From contig JACRPO010000009.1 in the NCBI GenBank assembly GCA_016223165.1, positions 806,001 to 870,000 of the forward strand: a stretch of DNA of 64,000 bases. The letters run 5' to 3'. This DNA comes from Burkholderiales bacterium. GTDB lineage: Bacteria > Pseudomonadota > Gammaproteobacteria > Burkholderiales > Burkholderiaceae_C. Each line of letters starts with the position of its first letter. The stretch's first letter is position 1. The notes below the pieces were generated by a model. That model worked only from the letters and a program-made list of their open reading frames with translations, ran no database searches and had not been told where the DNA came from. The translations under genes and the position numbers were made by a program. Below are positions 49,375 through 58,475 of the stretch, in pieces.

Positions 49375-50979
49375 TCACTCGCCCCCGGCCGTCGTCGCGC
49401 CCGCGGCCGGCCGGCGCTTGAACCAGCGCACCACCTCCTCGCGCGGCGGGCGTGCCGGTGCGCCATGCGCCACGAGCGTGGCGTCGAGCGCGCGGCCGGC
49501 ATCGTCGGCAACGGCGGCCAGTCGCGCGGCGCGCACGGCCGCGGCGCGTTCGGCAGCGGCGCGTTCGGCAACATGCACGCCGTCGAACGCCAGGTGGTCG
49601 ACGATGTGCAGCAGGTTCTCCTTGCCGCGCTCGTTCGTGCTGCCGTAGCCCTTGATCAGCGCGCCGCAGCGCGCGAGCTCTAGGCCGAGCGCGGCATGCT
49701 CGCGCGCGCCGCGCTCGACGGCCGCGAGCCAGCGCTCGATGAGCGCCTGCTCCTGCGCGAAGCGGTGGCCACGGCGGCGCTGGCCCTTCATCGCCGCCGC
49801 GAAGCGCAGGGCCAGCGTGCCGACGAGGCCGTGCGTGCCGAGCTTCAGCGGCATCGCCCAGGGCTCGCGGCCGCTGGCCACGCGCCGGCGGTCCCAGGCG
49901 ACGAGGCGCGCGGCGAGACCGGCCGGCAGCAGCCCGGCGAGCTCGGGCACGCCGGGCTTGAAGTGGTCGAAGGTCTTGACGATGTCACCCGGCCCGGCAC
50001 CGACCTCGCGCCGCACGCGCGCCATGCGGCTGGCGGCGAGCTTGAGTGCAGCGACCTGCACGATGTCGTCGAAGCACATCCACAGGGCAAGCCAGCGCAC
50101 GGCTTCGTCGGCGATCGGGGTGGGCGCCGCGGACCCGGCGGACGCGGCGGACCCGGCGCGCTCGGCCGCGGCCAGCCGCGCCAACCGCTCGTCGAAGAGC
50201 CGCGCATAGGCCTCGTCCTGGTAGGCCGCGACGCGCGCCCGCGCCAGCGCGCGCAGCTCGGCCGGCGCGAGCACGGGTTTCGGCGCCGCGGCTGGCGGCG
50301 CAACCAGCGAGCCGATCACTGCCTCGGCCTGCCGCTGCTGCGCGCGGCGCGCCGTCATCGTGTCGAAGGCCAGCGCAAAGCCGGCGAGGCTCGCCTGCAC
50401 GCCCTTGCCGGCGGCACCGATGGCTTCCTTGTAGGCGCTGCGCGGCAAGGGCAGCACGCCGCTGGCGGCGATGGCGCCCAGCAGCACGGCGCTGATCACC
50501 GTGCCCGCCTGGCGCGCCAGCGCATCGAGATCGAGCAGCTCCACCGCGCGCGAGCAGCGCTGCAGCGCGGCCACGAGCGTGGCGCTGTCGGCGCGGCCGT
50601 CGGAGAGCGCCATCTTCTCGGCCACCGTGAGCGCGCGCGCCGTGCTGCTGACGACGAGCGTGCGCTCGCGGCTCACGAAGCCGGCGCCGGCCTGGCGCAC
50701 GGTCTCGAGCAATTCGGAGGAGACGAGCAGGTCGATGCAGCCCGGCACCGGGCTCAGGCTGAAGACGGGGCGCGCCGCTCCCGCAGCGGCCATCGCGGGC
50801 GCGACCTCGACGTAGTAGGTGGTGGCGCCGGTGCGCTGCGCGACGCCGGGAATGCTCGTCGCCTGCGCCGCGTGCCCGGCGCGCACCGCGGCGCTGTACA
50901 GCCACTCGGCGAGCACGCCGCCGCCCTCGCCGCCGAGGGCGCAGACGAGGATGCAGAGCGGCCTGTTCGCCATCGCCAT
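49375..50979 (-). CDS. iorB: Indolepyruvate ferredoxin oxidoreductase beta subunit
   Basis: A 534-residue IorB-type protein. ILVCALGGEGGGVLAEWL begins the gamma-like pyruvate ferredoxin oxidoreductase domain (residues ~9-190) with QATSIPGVAQRTGATTYYVE, the family signature. The long C-terminal part is the IorB-specific DUF6537-like segment. It combines with IorA to oxidise aryl 2-oxo acids to aryl-acyl-CoA with ferredoxin. A Bug receptor gene separates it from iorA. ATG 50979 or 50973 may start it. Confidence 0.88.
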   Translation of the reverse strand: MAMANRPLCILVCALGGEGGGVLAEWLYSAAVRAGHAAQATSIPGVAQRTGATTYYVEVAPAMAAAGAARPVFSLSPVPGCIDLLVSSELLETVRQAGAGFVSRERTLVVSSTARALTVAEKMALSDGRADSATLVAALQRCSRAVELLDLDALARQAGTVISAVLLGAIAASGVLPLPRSAYKEAIGAAGKGVQASLAGFALAFDTMTARRAQQRQAEAVIGSLVAPPAAAPKPVLAPAELRALARARVAAYQDEAYARLFDERLARLAAAERAGSAASAGSAAPTPIADEAVRWLALWMCFDDIVQVAALKLAASRMARVRREVGAGPGDIVKTFDHFKPGVPELAGLLPAGLAARLVAWDRRRVASGREPWAMPLKLGTHGLVGTLALRFAAAMKGQRRRGHRFAQEQALIERWLAAVERGAREHAALGLELARCGALIKGYGSTNERGKENLLHIVDHLAFDGVHVAERAAAERAAAVRAARLAAVADDAGRALDATLVAHGAPARPPREEVVRWFKRRPAAGATTAGGE

Positions 50980-50994
50980 CGCGGTCGCCGTCGA

Positions 50995-51984
50995 TCAGTC
51001 CGCGGTGATCTTGTTGGCGCGGATGAAGGCGCCGAAGCGGGCGCGGTCGGCCTCCTGGCGCGCGATGAGTTCGGCGCGCGTGCCGATGGCCGGCTCGGCG
51101 CCGAGCGTGCGGATCACCTCCTGCACCTTGGGCGTGCCGAGCGCCTTGTTGATCTCGTCGTGCAGCTGGTTCACCACCGCCGCGGGCGTGGCGCCCGGCG
51201 CATAGATGCCGAAGACGGTGTCGGCATCGAAGCCCGGCACGCCGCTCTCGGCGAGCGTGGGCACGCTCGGCACCTGGCTCGAGCGCTGCGGGCTGCCCAC
51301 CGCCAGCAGCTTGAGCTTGCCCTCGCGCGCGTGGCGCAGGCCCGGGCCAGGGTCGAACATGAACTGCAGGTTGCCGGCCAGCAGGTCCACCAGCGCCGGC
51401 GCGGCACCGCGGTACGGAACGTGCACGGCGAACAGGCCGAGCTGCTTCTTCATCATCTCGCCGGCCAGGTGCGGGCTGCTGCCGCTGCCCGGTGAACCGT
51501 AGCTCAGCCTGCCCGGGTTGGCCTTCACGTAGGCGAAGAATTCCTTCGCATCGTTCACCGGCACCGAGGGATGCGTCATCAGGAAGACGAGCACGCGCGC
51601 GGTGCTCGCCACCGGCACGAGGTCCCTGGCCGGGTCGAACGGCATGTTGGGATAGAGGAACGGGTTCACCGTCACCGCGCCGCCGCTGCTCATGAGCAGC
51701 GTGTGGCCGTCGGCGGCCGCCTTGGCGACGGCCTCGGCGCCGATGTTGCCGTTGGCGCCGGGGCGATTGGTGACCACGACCTGCTGCTTGAGCTGCTCGC
51801 CGAGCTGCTGCGCGAGCGCGCGGCCGATGACGTCGGCGGCGCCGCCGGGCGGGAAGTTGACGACGAGGGTGATCGGCTTCGTCGGGAAGGCGCCGGCCTG
51901 CGCGAACGAGGCGCCCGGGGCGAGGCCTGCCAGGGCGGCGGCGGATAGCGCGCACAGGGCCATGAGGATTCGGCGGGAAGTCAT
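50995..51984 (-). CDS. Bug-type substrate-binding protein between iorB and iorA
   Basis: A 329-residue Bug receptor. Signal peptide MTSRRILMALCALSAAALAG to SFAQA, then FPTKPITLVVNFPPGGAADV, the family's ligand loop, VVVTNRPGANGNIGAEAVAK and VPYRGAAPALVDLL. AAGGAGAC precedes ATG 51984. It sits 15 bases before iorB and 56 bases after iorA on the same strand, so all three share a transcript and the ligand is likely an aryl or 2-oxo acid used by Ior (inference). No permease nearby. Confidence 0.9.
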   Translation of the reverse strand: MTSRRILMALCALSAAALAGLAPGASFAQAGAFPTKPITLVVNFPPGGAADVIGRALAQQLGEQLKQQVVVTNRPGANGNIGAEAVAKAAADGHTLLMSSGGAVTVNPFLYPNMPFDPARDLVPVASTARVLVFLMTHPSVPVNDAKEFFAYVKANPGRLSYGSPGSGSSPHLAGEMMKKQLGLFAVHVPYRGAAPALVDLLAGNLQFMFDPGPGLRHAREGKLKLLAVGSPQRSSQVPSVPTLAESGVPGFDADTVFGIYAPGATPAAVVNQLHDEINKALGTPKVQEVIRTLGAEPAIGTRAELIARQEADRARFGAFIRANKITAD

Positions 51985-52040
51985 CGTCGGGTCTCCTTGT
52001 CTGTCTTCGTGGGTCTTCGTGGGTGGGCCGTCAGGCCTGG

Positions 52041-54245
52041 TCAAGCGGGACGCAAGGCGCCGGTGATCCGCTCGCGCAGCCAGGCGGCGGCGCGCTCGTG
52101 CCAGCGCGGGTTCTGGATGATCTCGGCGCGGTAGAAGCTCGGGCACAGCGTCGCCGCGTGCGCGTTCTCGCCGCACAGGCCGCAGCCGACGCAGCCTTCG
52201 ATGACGGTGGCCACCGGGTCCACGCGCAGCGGGTCGGGGTTGTCCTTCAGCGTCAGCGTCGGGCAGCCATTGAGGCGGATGCAGGCGTGGTCGCCGGTGC
52301 ACACGTCCTCGTCGACGCCGTACTTCACGCGCAGGGCGCGTTCGCCGCGCTTGAGCAGGCCCGCCCGCCACGGCTTGATGCGGCGCTGCCGCTCGAGCTG
52401 GCATTCGCCCTCGGCAACGATGACCTTGAGGCCGGAGAACGGCGTCGTCAGCGCCTCCTGCAAGGTGCGGCGCATGTGGTCCACCTCGTAGGTGTGCACG
52501 ACGCGCATCCACTGCAGGCCCATGCCCTCGAGCGTGTCCTCGATGGTCCGGTTCTTGTGCGCCAGGCTCTGGTGCAGGCTGCCGCTGGCCGCCGCCGCGG
52601 CCTTCACTTCGTCGTCGGGTGTGTTGAGGATGTCCTGCGTGCCGGTGGCGCTGGTGTAGCCGTTCTTCATGATCAGCAGCACGGCGTCGTCGCCGTTGAA
52701 GAGCGCCGCCTGCACGCCGGTGAGCAGGCCGTTGTGCCAGAAGCCGCCGTCGCCCATCACGGCGATCGAGCGGCGCTGCATCATCGGCGAGACGCCGGCG
52801 CGGCTCGCCAGGCTCATGCCGTAGCCGAGGATGCTGTGGCCGCTGCTGAAGGGCTCGAAGGTGGCGAAGGCGTGGCAGCCGATGTCGGCCGCCACGTGCA
52901 CCGGGCCCACCTGCTGCTGCGCGAGCTTGAGCGCGCTGAACACCGGCCGCTCGGGGCAGCCGATGCAGAAGGTGGGCGGCCGGGCCGGCAGCGGGCCGAG
53001 CACCTGCGCGAGGTCGGCGCGCACGGCGTCGATGCCGGCGAGCCAGGCGCGCGCCGCGCGGAGCGAGTCGCTTGCATCGAGCCCCGGCGCCTGCCGCTCG
53101 AACCAGGCGAGCAGCCCGCGCACGAGCACCTCCACCGTGTATTCGCCGGCCGCCGGCAACACGTCCTTGCCGTGCACCGCCGTCTGCACGTCGAGACGGC
53201 GCAGCGCCTGCACGACGTCCTTCTCGATGTACTCGGGGCTGCCTTCTTCCACGACCAGCACGGCGCGCTTGGCGGCGCAGAACTCGCTCAGCTGCCCCGG
53301 CACGAGCGGGTAGGTGACGTTCAGGCACAGCACCGGCACGGCGGGCGCGCCCGCCTCGTCGGCGAGGCCGAGCTGCTGCAGCGCGCGCACGAGGGCGGGG
53401 TAGATGCCGCCCTGCACGATGAGGCCGAGGCCGAGGCCGGATCCACCGCCAGCACCCGGGCCGGCCGCGGCGGCCTCGCCGAACACCTCGTTGAGCCCAT
53501 GCTCGACGATGAAGCGCTGCGCCGCCGGGAGGCGCTGCTCGACCTTCAGCTTCTCGTGCCGGAAGGTGACGGGCGGATGCGCGAGCCGCATGTAGTCGAA
53601 GCCGGCCGGCTCGGCGATGAGCTGCCGCGTCGAGAGCCTGGGCGCGACGTTGTCGGCGGCGGTGAAGCTGCCGCGCACGTGGCAGGCGCGGATGCGCAGC
53701 TCCATCAGCGCCGGCATGTTGCTGGCCTCGGAGAGCGCGAAGGCCTCGCCGACGAGGCGCACCATGTTGCCGAGATCGGGCCGCGGGTCGAACAGCGCCA
53801 GCGTGCTCTTCAGCGCATAGGCGTGCGTGCGCTCCTGGATGACGCTGGCGCCCTCGCCGTAGTCCTCGCCGACGACGATGAGCGCGCCGCCCAGCACACC
53901 CGGCGACGAGAGGTTCGAGAGCGCATCAGCCGCCACGTTGGTGCCGACGATGCTCTTCCAGGTGACGCAGCCGCGCAGCGGGTAGTGCAGGCTGGCGCCG
54001 AGCATGGCCGCGGCGCTCGCCTCGTTGCTGCAGGCCTCGACATGCACGCCGAGCTCGTCCATCAGCGGCCTGGCCTGCACGAGCACGTCGAGCAGGTGCG
54101 ACACCGGCGCGCCCTGGTAGCCGCCGACATAGGCGACGCCCGCCTGCAGCAGCCCCTTCGTGATGGCGAGGATGCCCTCGCCATGGAAGGTGGCGCCGGC
54201 ACCGAGCTTGAGCTGCTCGATCTGCTCGGTGAACTGGACTTCCAA
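52041..54245 (-). CDS. iorA: Indolepyruvate ferredoxin oxidoreductase alpha subunit
   Basis: A 734-residue thiamine-pyrophosphate enzyme. GAGATFHGEGILAITKGLL and YVGGYQGAPVSHLLDVL form the PYR domain; IGCHAFATFEPFSSG, VMGDGGFWHNGLLTGVQAA and NGYTSATGTQ form the TPP-binding part (GDG...N). The C-terminus has two ferredoxin-like cysteine clusters, CTGDHACIRLNGC and CVGCGLCGENAHAATLC. TTG 54245 is preferred because it gives the usual family opening; the frame is open upstream, where 12-bp repeats read IATPIATP. It oxidises indolepyruvate or related 2-oxo acids with IorB. Confidence 0.88.
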   Translation of the reverse strand: MEVQFTEQIEQLKLGAGATFHGEGILAITKGLLQAGVAYVGGYQGAPVSHLLDVLVQARPLMDELGVHVEACSNEASAAAMLGASLHYPLRGCVTWKSIVGTNVAADALSNLSSPGVLGGALIVVGEDYGEGASVIQERTHAYALKSTLALFDPRPDLGNMVRLVGEAFALSEASNMPALMELRIRACHVRGSFTAADNVAPRLSTRQLIAEPAGFDYMRLAHPPVTFRHEKLKVEQRLPAAQRFIVEHGLNEVFGEAAAAGPGAGGGSGLGLGLIVQGGIYPALVRALQQLGLADEAGAPAVPVLCLNVTYPLVPGQLSEFCAAKRAVLVVEEGSPEYIEKDVVQALRRLDVQTAVHGKDVLPAAGEYTVEVLVRGLLAWFERQAPGLDASDSLRAARAWLAGIDAVRADLAQVLGPLPARPPTFCIGCPERPVFSALKLAQQQVGPVHVAADIGCHAFATFEPFSSGHSILGYGMSLASRAGVSPMMQRRSIAVMGDGGFWHNGLLTGVQAALFNGDDAVLLIMKNGYTSATGTQDILNTPDDEVKAAAAASGSLHQSLAHKNRTIEDTLEGMGLQWMRVVHTYEVDHMRRTLQEALTTPFSGLKVIVAEGECQLERQRRIKPWRAGLLKRGERALRVKYGVDEDVCTGDHACIRLNGCPTLTLKDNPDPLRVDPVATVIEGCVGCGLCGENAHAATLCPSFYRAEIIQNPRWHERAAAWLRERITGALRPA

Positions 54246-54270
54246 GGGATCTTTCGCTGTCGGTTTGGGG

Positions 54271-54306
54271 GTCGCGATCGGTGTCGCGATCGGTGTCGCG
54301 ATCGGT
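54271..54306. repeat. Three perfect 12-bp repeats in the iorA/LysR divergent promoter
   Basis: GTCGCGATCGGT occurs three times without a mismatch (54271-54282, 54283-54294, 54295-54306). Each copy has the palindromic TCGCGA and CGATCG cores. It lies in the 121-base gap between iorA and the LysR start and could be a cluster of binding sites or a slipping minisatellite. Confidence 0.85.
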
Positions 54307-54366
54307 CGGCCGGGCAATGTAGGCTTGCCTGCGCACCTCGTCCATGCGCTGGACGTTACGAATATC

Positions 54367-55272
54367 ATGCGCGGCGTGCATGTGCGCGATCTCGACCTGA
54401 ACCTGCTGCACGTCTTCGCGGCCGTGCACGAGACGCGCAACGTCAGCCGCGCCGCCGAGCGCCTTTCGCTGTCGCAGCCGGCGGTGAGCCATGCGCTGAC
54501 ACGGCTGCGGCTGGCGCTGCACGATCCGCTCTTCGTGCGCGGCAGCGGCGGCGTCGTGCCGACGCCGAAGGCCGACCGCTTCGCGACGCAGGTCGTGCAG
54601 GCGCTGCAGACGCTGGACGTGGCGCTGAACGAGAACGAGCGCTTCGTCGCCGCGCGCTCGGTGCGGCGCTTCGCGGTGCACATGAGCGACATCGGTGCCG
54701 ACGAGTTCCTGCCGCGCCTGATGGCCGATGTCGGCCGCGCCGCGAGCGGCGTGTGCATCGAGGCCGCGCAACTCGCGCCCGAGGCCATCGCGCCGGCGCT
54801 GCACGACGGGCGGCTGGATCTCGCAGTCGGCTTCCTGCCGGGCCTGTCGGGCACGGAGAGCGCCGTGCTGCTCGACAACGAGCGCTACGTCGCCCTCGTG
54901 CGCCGCGGCCATCCGCTGGCGCGGCGGCTGAAGCAGCGCGAGGCGCTCGAGCAGCTCGAATTCATCCTCGTCGCGAGCCACATCGAGCCGGCGCGGGCGC
55001 TGCACCTGCTCGGGCTGCAGTCGCGCGTGCGCCTGACGCTGCCCTACTTCACGGTTGCGCCGGCGATCATCGCCAAGACCGACCTCGCGATGGTCATGCC
55101 CTCGTCACCAGCCGAGCGCTTCGCGCGGCGCTTCGGCCTGGCGGTGGCCGAACTCCAGCTCGGGCTGCCGCCGATCACGGTGACCATGCACTGGACCTGG
55201 CGGCACGCCAACGACGGCGGCCACCGCTGGCTGCGCGAGCGCCTGCTGGCCCTCAGGCCGCCGCGGCGCTGA
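54367..55272 (+). CDS. LysR-family regulator divergent from iorA
   Basis: A 301-residue LysR protein. The winged helix is LDLNLLHVFAAVHETRNVSRA (residues ~8-28) with LSLSQPAVSHALTRLRLALHD as recognition helix; the remainder is the substrate-binding domain, close to the NodD/DntR-like group that opens VRDLDLNLL. ATG 54367 has no strong ribosome site; GTG 54376 is an option. As the divergent neighbour it probably controls iorA-Bug-iorB in response to an aromatic acid (inference). Confidence 0.9.
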   Translation: MRGVHVRDLDLNLLHVFAAVHETRNVSRAAERLSLSQPAVSHALTRLRLALHDPLFVRGSGGVVPTPKADRFATQVVQALQTLDVALNENERFVAARSVRRFAVHMSDIGADEFLPRLMADVGRAASGVCIEAAQLAPEAIAPALHDGRLDLAVGFLPGLSGTESAVLLDNERYVALVRRGHPLARRLKQREALEQLEFILVASHIEPARALHLLGLQSRVRLTLPYFTVAPAIIAKTDLAMVMPSSPAERFARRFGLAVAELQLGLPPITVTMHWTWRHANDGGHRWLRERLLALRPPRR

Positions 55273-55313
55273 AGGCCTGCCTCGGCGCGCTGCGCACGTG
55301 CCCGGCAGCCGCC

Positions 55314-55790
55314 CTACTCCACCTCGCCGCCGAACTTCGTGCACAGGTTCTCGATGTACTTCTCGACCAAGCCCTCGAACTCGCTGTTGACCACCGGCAC
55401 CACGATCATCTTCATCAACGCCGGCAGCGGCACCTCGACCGTGCCCTTGGTCTTGAAGACGATGTCGGTGCGGCCCTTGCCCTCGCTGATCTTCCAGCTG
55501 CCGCTGATCTGCGCGTTGCCCTGGTCGTCCTTGTGCGGCGCCCAGGTCACGGTGCCCTTCTTCTCGTCGCTCTTGTACTTGCAGGCGTAGATGGTCTGGA
55601 TGCCGACTTGCGCCGTGCCGACCTTCTGCATCTCCCAGCGGTAGGCGTTGTCGCCCAGGTCGTGCAGCTTCTTCACCTTCGGGAAATGGCTGGCCGACTT
55701 GGGCACGTCGGCGAGGACGGCGAAGACGTCCTTGAACGGCGCCTTGACGGCAAATTCGTAGCCGAGGTCGATGTCGACGCTGACGGTCAT
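55314..55790 (-). CDS. SRPBCC (START-like) family protein
   Basis: A 158-residue protein with the helix-grip fold of SRPBCC/polyketide-cyclase-like ligand carriers: VKAPFKDVFAVLADVPKSASHFP at the start and FEGLVEKYIENLCTKFGGEVE as the final helix. It probably binds a hydrophobic ligand. AGGAGACTG precedes the ATG. It is convergent with the LysR gene and downstream, on the same strand, of lipid genes. Confidence 0.85.
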   Translation of the reverse strand: MTVSVDIDLGYEFAVKAPFKDVFAVLADVPKSASHFPKVKKLHDLGDNAYRWEMQKVGTAQVGIQTIYACKYKSDEKKGTVTWAPHKDDQGNAQISGSWKISEGKGRTDIVFKTKGTVEVPLPALMKMIVVPVVNSEFEGLVEKYIENLCTKFGGEVE

Positions 55791-55939
55791 GGGCAGTCTC
55801 CTGTGCGCTGCGGTCGTGGTGCCGAGACGCGGTCATCTTAAGCGCCGGGCGGACACGCGGGCCCCAGGGGCTGCCCGTAGCACGCGGCCGGCACGTGGCG
55901 ATCGGGCTGCGCGATGACGGCCGGCCAGGCCGGTCGTCC

Positions 55940-56875
55940 TCAGCTGCGCGCCCAGCGCAGCACCAGCGGGTCGAGCCGCCGTGCCGTCTCCAGCAGCCCG
56001 GCGCGCGTGGCCGGGTGCAGCGGCGCGAACGGATGGCGCGGTGCGTCGCAGGCGATGATGCCGCCCTCGTGCATCAAGGCCTTGGCGGCGAGCAGGCCCG
56101 TCTGCCGGTTCTCGTAGTTGATGAGCGGCAGCCAGCGCGCGTAGGCCGCCACCGCCTCCTCGCGCCGTCCGGCCCGGTAGGCGTCGACGATGCCGCGCAT
56201 GCCGTCGGGGTAGCCGCCGCCGGTCATCGCGCCCGTGGCGCCGGCGTCGAGGTCGGCCAGCAGCGTGATGCCCTCTTCGCCGTCCCAGGGCCCTTCGATG
56301 GCGTCGCCGCCCAGGCGGATCAGCTCGCGCAGCTTGGCGGCCGCGCCGGCGCACTCGATCTTGAAGTAGCGCACGTGCTCGATCTCGGCCGCCATGCGCG
56401 CCAGGAACGGCGCCGTGAGCACCGTGCCGCTGACGGGCGCGTCCTGGATCATGATGGGAATGCCGATCGCCGCGGACAGCCGGGCGTAGAAGTCGTAGAT
56501 GGCCGCTTCTCCGACGCGGATGGTGGCGCCGTGGTACGGAGGCATCACCATCACCATCGCCGCGCCCAGGGCCTCGGCCTGCCGGCTGCGCTCGATGCAG
56601 ACCTGCGTGCTGAAGTGCGTGGTGGTGACGATGACGGGCACGCGGCCGGCGACATGCCCGAGCAACTCGCGCGTAAGCACGGCGCGCTCTTCGTCGGAGA
56701 GCACGAACTGCTCGGAGAAGTTGGCCAGGATGCACAGCCCGTTCGAGCCGGCGTCGATCATGAAGTCGACGCAGCGCTTCTGGCTCGCGAGGTCGAGGCC
56801 GCCCTGCGCGTCGAAGGTGGTGGGCACGACCGGGTAGACACCGGCATGGCGGGGCGCGCGTGCCGTGGCGTTCAT
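55940..56875 (-). CDS. DapA family lyase, second copy
   Basis: A 311-residue class I aldolase-fold protein. GVYPVVPTTFDAQGGLDL begins the barrel, ANFSEQFVLSDEER replaces the GTTGE loop, VRYFKIECAGA carries the likely Schiff-base lysine, and MTGGGYPDGM follows. As in the protein at 11127 the usual tyrosine segment is altered (IMIQDAPVSG), so lysine-pathway DapA activity is unlikely. It is coupled by ATGA to the acyltransferase upstream, an odd pairing. Confidence 0.88.
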   Translation of the reverse strand: MNATARAPRHAGVYPVVPTTFDAQGGLDLASQKRCVDFMIDAGSNGLCILANFSEQFVLSDEERAVLTRELLGHVAGRVPVIVTTTHFSTQVCIERSRQAEALGAAMVMVMPPYHGATIRVGEAAIYDFYARLSAAIGIPIMIQDAPVSGTVLTAPFLARMAAEIEHVRYFKIECAGAAAKLRELIRLGGDAIEGPWDGEEGITLLADLDAGATGAMTGGGYPDGMRGIVDAYRAGRREEAVAAYARWLPLINYENRQTGLLAAKALMHEGGIIACDAPRHPFAPLHPATRAGLLETARRLDPLVLRWARS

Positions 56876-58320
56876 GGCTGCTCCTCCTCGCCCGCCCAGG
56901 GCAGCATCATCGCCACCAGCAGCAGCTTCTCGAACTCGGGCTCGAAGCGGTCGATGATCTGCTGCGGGTGCGGGCACAGCTTCTCGTCGGTGATGAGGCC
57001 GAACTGCACGCCGCCGCCATAGCTGAGGATGGACACGCCGACGCCGATGTCGCCCGAGGCCGGCACCCAGAACATCGTCTGGCGCAGCGTGCTGCCGCAG
57101 AATGACAGCGGCTTGCCCGGGCCCGGCACGTTGGTCATCACGGCCGTCGTCTTCTTCGCGAACATGCCGAGCACCACGTCCTGCACCGGCTTGATGAACA
57201 GGCCCGAGACAGACAGCACGGCAAAGGCCAGCAAGGGCTGGTAGCTGCCCTTCATCTCGGCCATGCGCTGGTGCACGGCGTAGATGCGCTCGACCGGGTT
57301 CTCGATGCCGATGGGCAGCACGAGCGGCGCCAGCCCGAAGCGGTTGCCGAGCTGCCAGGCCTTGTCGAGCGGGCGCAGGTTCACCGGCACCATGGCGCGG
57401 ATCTCCTTGCCCGCGGGGTCTTCGCCCTGGTCGCGCAGGTACTGGCCGATGGCGCCGGCCACGCACGACAACAGCACGTCGTTGATGGTGCAGTTCAGGC
57501 CCTTGCCGACCGCCTTGACGACGTCGAGCGCGACCGGTTCGCCCCAGGCCACGACCTTGCGCCCGTTGCCCTTGCCCTTGAGCATCGTCTTGCTGTCGTC
57601 GGCCAGCAGGGCGAGCGCGGCCACGTCCTGCAGCACCTGCAAGCCCGATTTCGCGATGTCCATGCCGCCCGCCAACGTGTTGAGCGCCTGCGGGTTGGCC
57701 AGCGCCTCCATGCTCTTCGTGATGCCGCTGCCGTACATGCCGATCGCCTTCACCGTGAGGTCGGTGAGCGGCTTGAGCACGGCGTCGCTGAGCCAGTCGG
57801 CGTCGGGGTCCCGCTCCTGTTCGGCGGCGAGGTTGCGGCGGCGTTTCGGCGGGTCGGTGCCGCCGTCGGTGATGCTCATCATCACCGTGATGAGGGCGAT
57901 GCCGTCGCCGATGCAGTGGTGGATGCGTGCCAGCAGCGCGCTGCCGCCCTCGTAGTGCTCGACGAGGTGGAACTGCCACAGCGGGTGGCGCATGTCCAGC
58001 GGCGCGGCGGCGAACTTGCCGCACATCGCCTGCAGCGCCTCGCGCTCGCTCTGCCCCTTCCTGGGCGCGAGCTTCGTCGCCACGACGTGCCGCGTGATGT
58101 CGAAGTCCTCGTCGTCGACCCACGAGGCGCCCATCGCATCGACCACCGCCTTCTGGCGGAAGCGGTCGTACTTGAGCAGCTTGTCGGCGATGCGTTCGCG
58201 CAGCGCGGCCAGCGTGATGGCCGGCGTCAGCAGCCACACGCCGACGATCATCATCCGGTTGACGTTGTTGTCCATGCGCAGCCACGCGGTATCGACGCGT
58301 GACATGCGTTCGCTGGGCAT
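56872..58320 (-). CDS. Wax ester synthase/diacylglycerol acyltransferase (WS/DGAT)
   Basis: A 482-residue acyltransferase. RIHHCIGDGIALI contains the HHxxxDG catalytic motif (His134-His135, Asp139-Gly140), and TNVPGPGKPLSFCG is the conserved PLW/NVPGP segment near the end. The family uses acyl-CoA to esterify fatty alcohols or diacylglycerol, storing wax esters or triglycerides. AGGAG precedes ATG 58320. An acyl-CoA-binding protein is encoded divergently just upstream, which fits a lipid-storage role. Confidence 0.92.
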   Translation of the reverse strand: MPSERMSRVDTAWLRMDNNVNRMMIVGVWLLTPAITLAALRERIADKLLKYDRFRQKAVVDAMGASWVDDEDFDITRHVVATKLAPRKGQSEREALQAMCGKFAAAPLDMRHPLWQFHLVEHYEGGSALLARIHHCIGDGIALITVMMSITDGGTDPPKRRRNLAAEQERDPDADWLSDAVLKPLTDLTVKAIGMYGSGITKSMEALANPQALNTLAGGMDIAKSGLQVLQDVAALALLADDSKTMLKGKGNGRKVVAWGEPVALDVVKAVGKGLNCTINDVLLSCVAGAIGQYLRDQGEDPAGKEIRAMVPVNLRPLDKAWQLGNRFGLAPLVLPIGIENPVERIYAVHQRMAEMKGSYQPLLAFAVLSVSGLFIKPVQDVVLGMFAKKTTAVMTNVPGPGKPLSFCGSTLRQTMFWVPASGDIGVGVSILSYGGGVQFGLITDEKLCPHPQQIIDRFEPEFEKLLLVAMMLPWAGEEEQP

Positions 58321-58475
58321 CGGGGTTTCTCCTCGTGGGGCAGGCGGTGGATCCCGCATCGGGCTGCGGGCAGCCCCGGCGATGCTGGGTAACATGCCGG
58401 GGCGAGTCAAGCCAGATCAACCCGATCAGCCCGCCAGGGCCCACCACCCCATCACACCGAAGCGGAGAGCGCACC

